16,432 nt of DNA from Oscillospiraceae bacterium (GTDB lineage Bacteria; Bacillota; Clostridia; Oscillospirales; Oscillospiraceae), in contig JAEDJR010000021.1 in assembly GCA_016296235.1 (NCBI GenBank), positions 1-16,432 on the forward strand, written 5' to 3'. This document shows, piece after piece, positions 13,849 through 16,432 of this stretch. Both the position numbers and the translations under genes were made by a program. Position 1 is the first letter of the stretch, and every line of letters begins with the position of its first letter. The notes under the pieces are model-generated. The model was not told the DNA's origin. It made no database searches and worked only from the letters and a program-made list of their open reading frames with translations.

Positions 13849-14826
13849 TTGCCGAACGAGAATCTGCGCGGGGAAAAGAAGCCTGTGAAAGTGGTACATA
13901 AAAAGCGGTTGAGAAATGCCCTGATCGTTATCATGATTCTGTTTGTCATAGGATGCGTTTGGAAAGCAATACGCAAAACCGGCAGCATTCCCTGCGGCAG
14001 CGTACCAAATCCGCCGGCTGCAGCGTATTCAGAGAATGATGCGGTACGGAACGCAATCGCGTTGAGCTATTTGGTGTATGGATGCGACAGCTGTGATGCA
14101 TTATCCGGGACTGTAAGCGAATTGATTGAAGCCCATGATATGGGAATCCTGAAGGAGAACTTTGGGATCAAAAGAACAGATCCGGATAATCCGTCTTCCG
14201 CCCTGTTTGATACATCGGATTATATCAGTAGATTCGTCGGAGATTATCGGTTTCTTTGTGAACGAAAAGATGAGAAGTGCGGTTTTTATGGCGCTGCATT
14301 CTGCGATGATCGTGCAAGATGCGTGTGGATCGCATATGCAGGTTCCGTGTCCTTCCGTGACGCGATCGCTTGCGCGGAATTTGTACTGTCGCCAAGACTG
14401 TCCGGCCAGGAAACGCAGGCATTGGAACTGTTTGAAGCTGTGTTGAGAAGTGAGGAAGTACAGAATCAATCCTACCAAGTGATGCTGACGGGACATTCTC
14501 TGGGAGGCTCTCTGGCAGCGATGGTCGCCTGCGCCAGCGGATGCAGCGCAGTTACCGTGAACGGCGCTGTTGGTATCGCGGTGGATAAGTACCGTGATAT
14601 GGAAGGAGACAATTCTCAGGCAAACCGAATTTCCAACTATATGACTTCTCCGAAAAACGGGCGATTCTCGCTGATGGATCTGGTGCAGAGGCTGATGTTC
14701 CTCGGGGATTATCAAGCAGTGGACTATCATGTGTATCCGGAGAACGGGTACACGACGGACACCCATTGTGCGTTTTCGTTCCTCGCGTTTGAGGATGAGG
14801 CTTTGAAAAATCCAAAGCTGCCCTAA
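13849..14826 (+). CDS. membrane-anchored alpha/beta-hydrolase, lipase class 3/Mbeg1-like
   Basis: A 325-residue protein with one N-terminal transmembrane helix (LRNALIVIMILFVIGCVWKAI, ~25-43) after a basic cytoplasmic start, so the enzyme domain is probably outside. The start is TTG 13849, 8 nt after GGAGG; the in-frame TTG at 13825 lies before that site. The domain has the nucleophile elbow GHSLGG at 215-220 with Ser217, preceded by VWIAYAGSVSFRDAI, the usual 'RGT/GT'-like strand of lipase-3 and DUF2974 proteins, and a late Asp-Thr-His (TDTHCAF) that could supply the catalytic His. The substrate is unknown; an ester, lipid or peptidoglycan-linked acyl group are all possible. It is visibly richer in A/T than its neighbours and is flanked by repeats, which suggests separate acquisition. 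A CATAAT at 13820-13825 may be its -10, without a good -35. Confidence 0.8.
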   Translation: MPNENLRGEKKPVKVVHKKRLRNALIVIMILFVIGCVWKAIRKTGSIPCGSVPNPPAAAYSENDAVRNAIALSYLVYGCDSCDALSGTVSELIEAHDMGILKENFGIKRTDPDNPSSALFDTSDYISRFVGDYRFLCERKDEKCGFYGAAFCDDRARCVWIAYAGSVSFRDAIACAEFVLSPRLSGQETQALELFEAVLRSEEVQNQSYQVMLTGHSLGGSLAAMVACASGCSAVTVNGAVGIAVDKYRDMEGDNSQANRISNYMTSPKNGRFSLMDLVQRLMFLGDYQAVDYHVYPENGYTTDTHCAFSFLAFEDEALKNPKLP

Positions 14827-14874
14827 AATATGGGCAAATTGTCTGTGAAAACCAAGCGGCTTTATGCTGTGTGA

Positions 14875-14900
14875 CAGGCCCAAACAGCGGCCTGGGTTTT
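14875..14900 (+). terminator. intrinsic terminator after the hydrolase gene
   Basis: CAGGCC (14875-14880) pairs with GGCCTG (14889-14894) over an 8-nt loop, followed by GGTTTT. The short stem and 4-T tract make it moderate. Confidence 0.65.
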
Positions 14901-14936
14901 CTGCGCAAAGGAGGGAAAGAAGCCGAAGGATTAGCC

Positions 14937-14966
14937 TTGACCAACCGGGAAGGGGTATGATAAGAT
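14937..14966 (+). promoter_or_regulatory. sigma-A promoter of mntP
   Basis: -35 TTGACC (14937-14942) and -10 TAAGAT (14961-14966), 18-bp spacer. The predicted start near 14973 is exactly where the riboswitch begins. Confidence 0.65.
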
Positions 14967-14970
14967 TTTC

Positions 14971-15060
14971 TCAGTGAGGGAGTAGCGAGCGCATTTCCCG
15001 TGCGTAGCAAGTCAACATGCTGGCTCTGGCCTGGCTTGCTTTCAATTGCGAGACTCATGT
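14971..15060 (+). ncRNA. yybP-ykoY manganese riboswitch aptamer
   Basis: This RNA binds Mn2+ and turns on manganese export. Conserved pieces of the class are present in order: AGGGAGTAGC (14977-14986), a hairpin, GTCAACATGCTGGCT (15011-15025), and the closing TTGCGAGACTC (15046-15056). P1 can form between GTGAG (14974-14978) and CTCAT (15054-15058). The 3' strand of P1 is also part of the 5' arm of the next terminator hairpin, so metal-stabilised P1 would prevent termination: an ON switch. The downstream gene is mntP, a classical target, which confirms the assignment. Confidence 0.9.
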
Positions 15061-15095
15061 ATAACTGCGAAGCTATACATGGAGTCTGTTTATTT
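15051..15095 (+). terminator. riboswitch-controlled terminator 1
   Basis: AGACTCATGTATA (15051-15063) pairs with TATACAT (15074-15080) and, after one bulged G, GAGTCT (15082-15087). GTTTATTT follows. It is mutually exclusive with riboswitch P1 through the shared CTCAT. Confidence 0.75.
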
Positions 15096-15106
15096 CCGTC
15101 AGGATG

Positions 15107-15141
15107 CCCAAGTATGGCTATCATACTTGGGATTTTATTTT
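15107..15141 (+). terminator. second terminator hairpin directly before the mntP RBS
   Basis: CCCAAGTATG (15107-15116) and CATACTTGGG (15122-15131) form a perfect 10-bp stem with loop GCTAT, followed by ATTTTATTTT. GGAGG of mntP starts one base later. No upstream sequence that would obviously open it was found. Confidence 0.8.
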
Positions 15142-15153
15142 GGAGGAATTTGG

Positions 15154-15738
15154 ATGGAATTGGGATTTGTATTTTTCTTTAACAGTGTGCTGCTGGGCGT
15201 GGGCCTGGCCATGGATGCGTTTTCCGTCTCATTGGCCAACGGACTCCATGAGCCGAAGATGCCGCCGAGAAGAATGTGCGGCATCGCAATGGTGTTTGCC
15301 GTGTTTCAGGCCGTGATGCCCATGATCGGCTGGGTCTGCATTCATACCATAGTCCGGTACTTCCGGGCCTTTGAGAAGCTGATCCCCTGGATTGCCCTGG
15401 GCCTTTTGGGGTTCATCGGCGGAAAGATGCTGCTGGAAGGCCTGCGGGGCGGTGAAAGCCAGGAGGATCAGCCGGGGGTGGGCCTGGTGGCCCTGATGGT
15501 GCAGGGCGTCGCCACTTCCATCGACGCCCTCTCTGTGGGCTTCACCATTGCGGACTATGCCCTGCTGGCGGCCCTGCTGGCGGCCCTGATCATTGCAGCT
15601 GTGACCTTTGTGATCTGCATGGCCGGCCTGGAGATCGGAAAGCGGGTCGGCACCATGCTGGCAAACAAGGCCGGTATCCTGGGCGGCGTGATTTTGCTGT
15701 TCATCGGTCTGGAGATTTTCATCAGCAGCTGGTTCTGA
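15154..15738 (+). CDS. mntP: manganese efflux pump MntP
   Basis: Inner-membrane exporter that removes excess Mn2+. 194 residues, ATG 15154, 7 nt after GGAGG. It has the two inverted DUF204 halves of three helices each, with the diagnostic acidic motifs GLAMDAFSVSLANG (~19-32) in the first and ATSIDALSVGFT in the second. The helices between are clear (FAVFQAVMPMIGWVCIH, LIPWIALGLLGFIGGKMLLEG, ALLAALLAALIIAAVTFVICM, GILGGVILLFIGLEIFISS). Regulated by the Mn2+ riboswitch in its 327-nt upstream gap. It forms a single-gene unit with its own promoter. No strong terminator was seen between it and the next promoter. Confidence 0.95.
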   Translation: MELGFVFFFNSVLLGVGLAMDAFSVSLANGLHEPKMPPRRMCGIAMVFAVFQAVMPMIGWVCIHTIVRYFRAFEKLIPWIALGLLGFIGGKMLLEGLRGGESQEDQPGVGLVALMVQGVATSIDALSVGFTIADYALLAALLAALIIAAVTFVICMAGLEIGKRVGTMLANKAGILGGVILLFIGLEIFISSWF

Positions 15739-15875
15739 AGACTGGCAGAATCGCTAAAATTCAGATTGGGTTTTTGCTGCCTTGTTGCTTCTGTCCAAAA
15801 AAGGGCGTGGAAATCAAAGGGTTTTCGTCATTCGATAGAAAAGTATTGAAATGCTACAAAATGATAGAATCCCTA

Positions 15876-15905
15876 TTGACGTTTCCGACAGATTGCTGGT
15901 ATAAT
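15876..15905 (+). promoter_or_regulatory. near-consensus sigma-A promoter of fhs
   Basis: -35 TTGACG (15876-15881) and -10 TATAAT (15900-15905) with an 18-bp spacer, the best promoter in the window. Transcription would start near 15912, leaving a leader of about 58 nt with GAGGAGG before the ATG. Confidence 0.88.
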
Positions 15906-15969
15906 GCAGACAGTAGAAAACAAAAGACGCGTAACACAGCGCCATTTATTTCATGAGGAGGAACCTACC

Positions 15970-16432
15970 ATGCTTGATCCTGTCATTTACAAAGACTGGC
16001 AAATCGCGGAGGAGGCCGAAAAGAATCTGCCTCCTGTGGAGTATTTCCGGGAAAAAATGGGCCTGCTGCCGGATGAAATCATCCCCTACGGCAAGACGCC
16101 CAAGCTGGACTTCATCAAGATCATGAACCGCCTGAAGGATAAGCCCGACGGCAAGTACATCGAAGTGACCGCTATCTCCCCCACGCCTCTGGGCGAGGGC
16201 AAGTCCACCGTTTCCCTGGGTCTGATCGAAGGCCTGGGCAAGCTGGGCAAGAACGTCGGCGGCTGCCTGCGTCAGCCCTCCGGCGGCCCCACCATGAACG
16301 TCAAGGGTACCGCAGCCGGCGGCGGCAACGCTCTGCTGATCCCCATGACCGAGTTCTCCCTGGGCCTGACCGGCGATATCAACGATATCATGAACGCCCA
16401 CAACCTGGGCATGGTAGCTCTGAACGCCCGTA
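15970..16432 (+). CDS. fhs: formate-tetrahydrofolate ligase (partial, cut by window end)
   Basis: ATP-dependent ligation of formate to tetrahydrofolate, giving 10-formyl-THF for one-carbon metabolism (purine synthesis, acetogenic or glycine pathways). Only the first 154 codons are inside the window; the full family length is about 550-560. ATG 15970 follows GAGGAGG after 8 nt. The phosphate-binding loop SPTPLGEGKST (~74-84) is intact and is preceded by RLKDKPDGKYIEVTA as in known enzymes. The next region reads RQPSGGPTMNVKGTAAGGG and SLGLTGDINDIMNAHNLGMVAL. In well-studied enzymes such as that of Moorella the matching text is REPSLGPSFGIKGGAAGGG, so this is a divergent branch. A strong promoter suggests high expression. 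Confidence 0.92.
   Translation, partial: MLDPVIYKDWQIAEEAEKNLPPVEYFREKMGLLPDEIIPYGKTPKLDFIKIMNRLKDKPDGKYIEVTAISPTPLGEGKSTVSLGLIEGLGKLGKNVGGCLRQPSGGPTMNVKGTAAGGGNALLIPMTEFSLGLTGDINDIMNAHNLGMVALNAR

Overview
The window reads as chromosomal DNA of a GC-rich, Gram-positive anaerobe of the Bacillota, most likely the Oscillospirales/Oscillospiraceae. The support is GGAGG-type ribosome binding sites with several TTG starts, sigma-A promoters, intrinsic terminators, a Gly/Ala/Cys-rich 'CCPCGDDF' protein of a type I associate with this group, a divergent formate-tetrahydrofolate ligase, and dispersed palindromes beginning GTAGGG that I recall from this group. The taxonomic call is an inference; no rRNA is present.

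Left part (1-3430): complete argH (last step of arginine synthesis) converges on a Cys-rich conserved protein of unknown function on the minus strand, and the two share a bidirectional terminator. A divergent gene encodes a secreted, membrane-anchored serine hydrolase of the class A beta-lactamase fold. From 3431 to 4061 there is no gene: it holds a nested palindromic repeat element, a long hairpin, a 46-nt pure purine tract and the promoter of the next operon.

Central part (4062-13544): a sugar-uptake and catabolism locus on the plus strand. It encodes a ribokinase-like PfkB kinase and a LacI-type regulator, then (behind its own sigma-A promoter in a leader rich in inverted repeats) an L-rhamnose isomerase, a lipoprotein sugar-binding protein, a strong terminator, an ATPase with two fused ABC domains, two permeases with ATGA overlap, an L-rhamnose mutarotase, and a PF07090 'glutamine amidotransferase-like' protein with no obvious nucleophile cysteine. 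A long hairpin closes it. Import, anomer conversion, isomerisation and phosphorylation can be read off the genes, but the classical rhamnulokinase (FGGY family) and rhamnulose-1-phosphate aldolase are absent. Either they lie elsewhere or the substrate is another sugar accepted by RhaA-type isomerases.

Right part (13477-16432): a second copy of the palindromic repeat, then a membrane-anchored alpha/beta-hydrolase (lipase class 3/Mbeg1-like) of visibly lower GC. Next is a complete manganese detoxification unit: sigma-A promoter, yybP-ykoY riboswitch, two successive terminator hairpins and the mntP efflux pump. A near-consensus promoter then drives a formate-tetrahydrofolate ligase gene that is cut by the window end.
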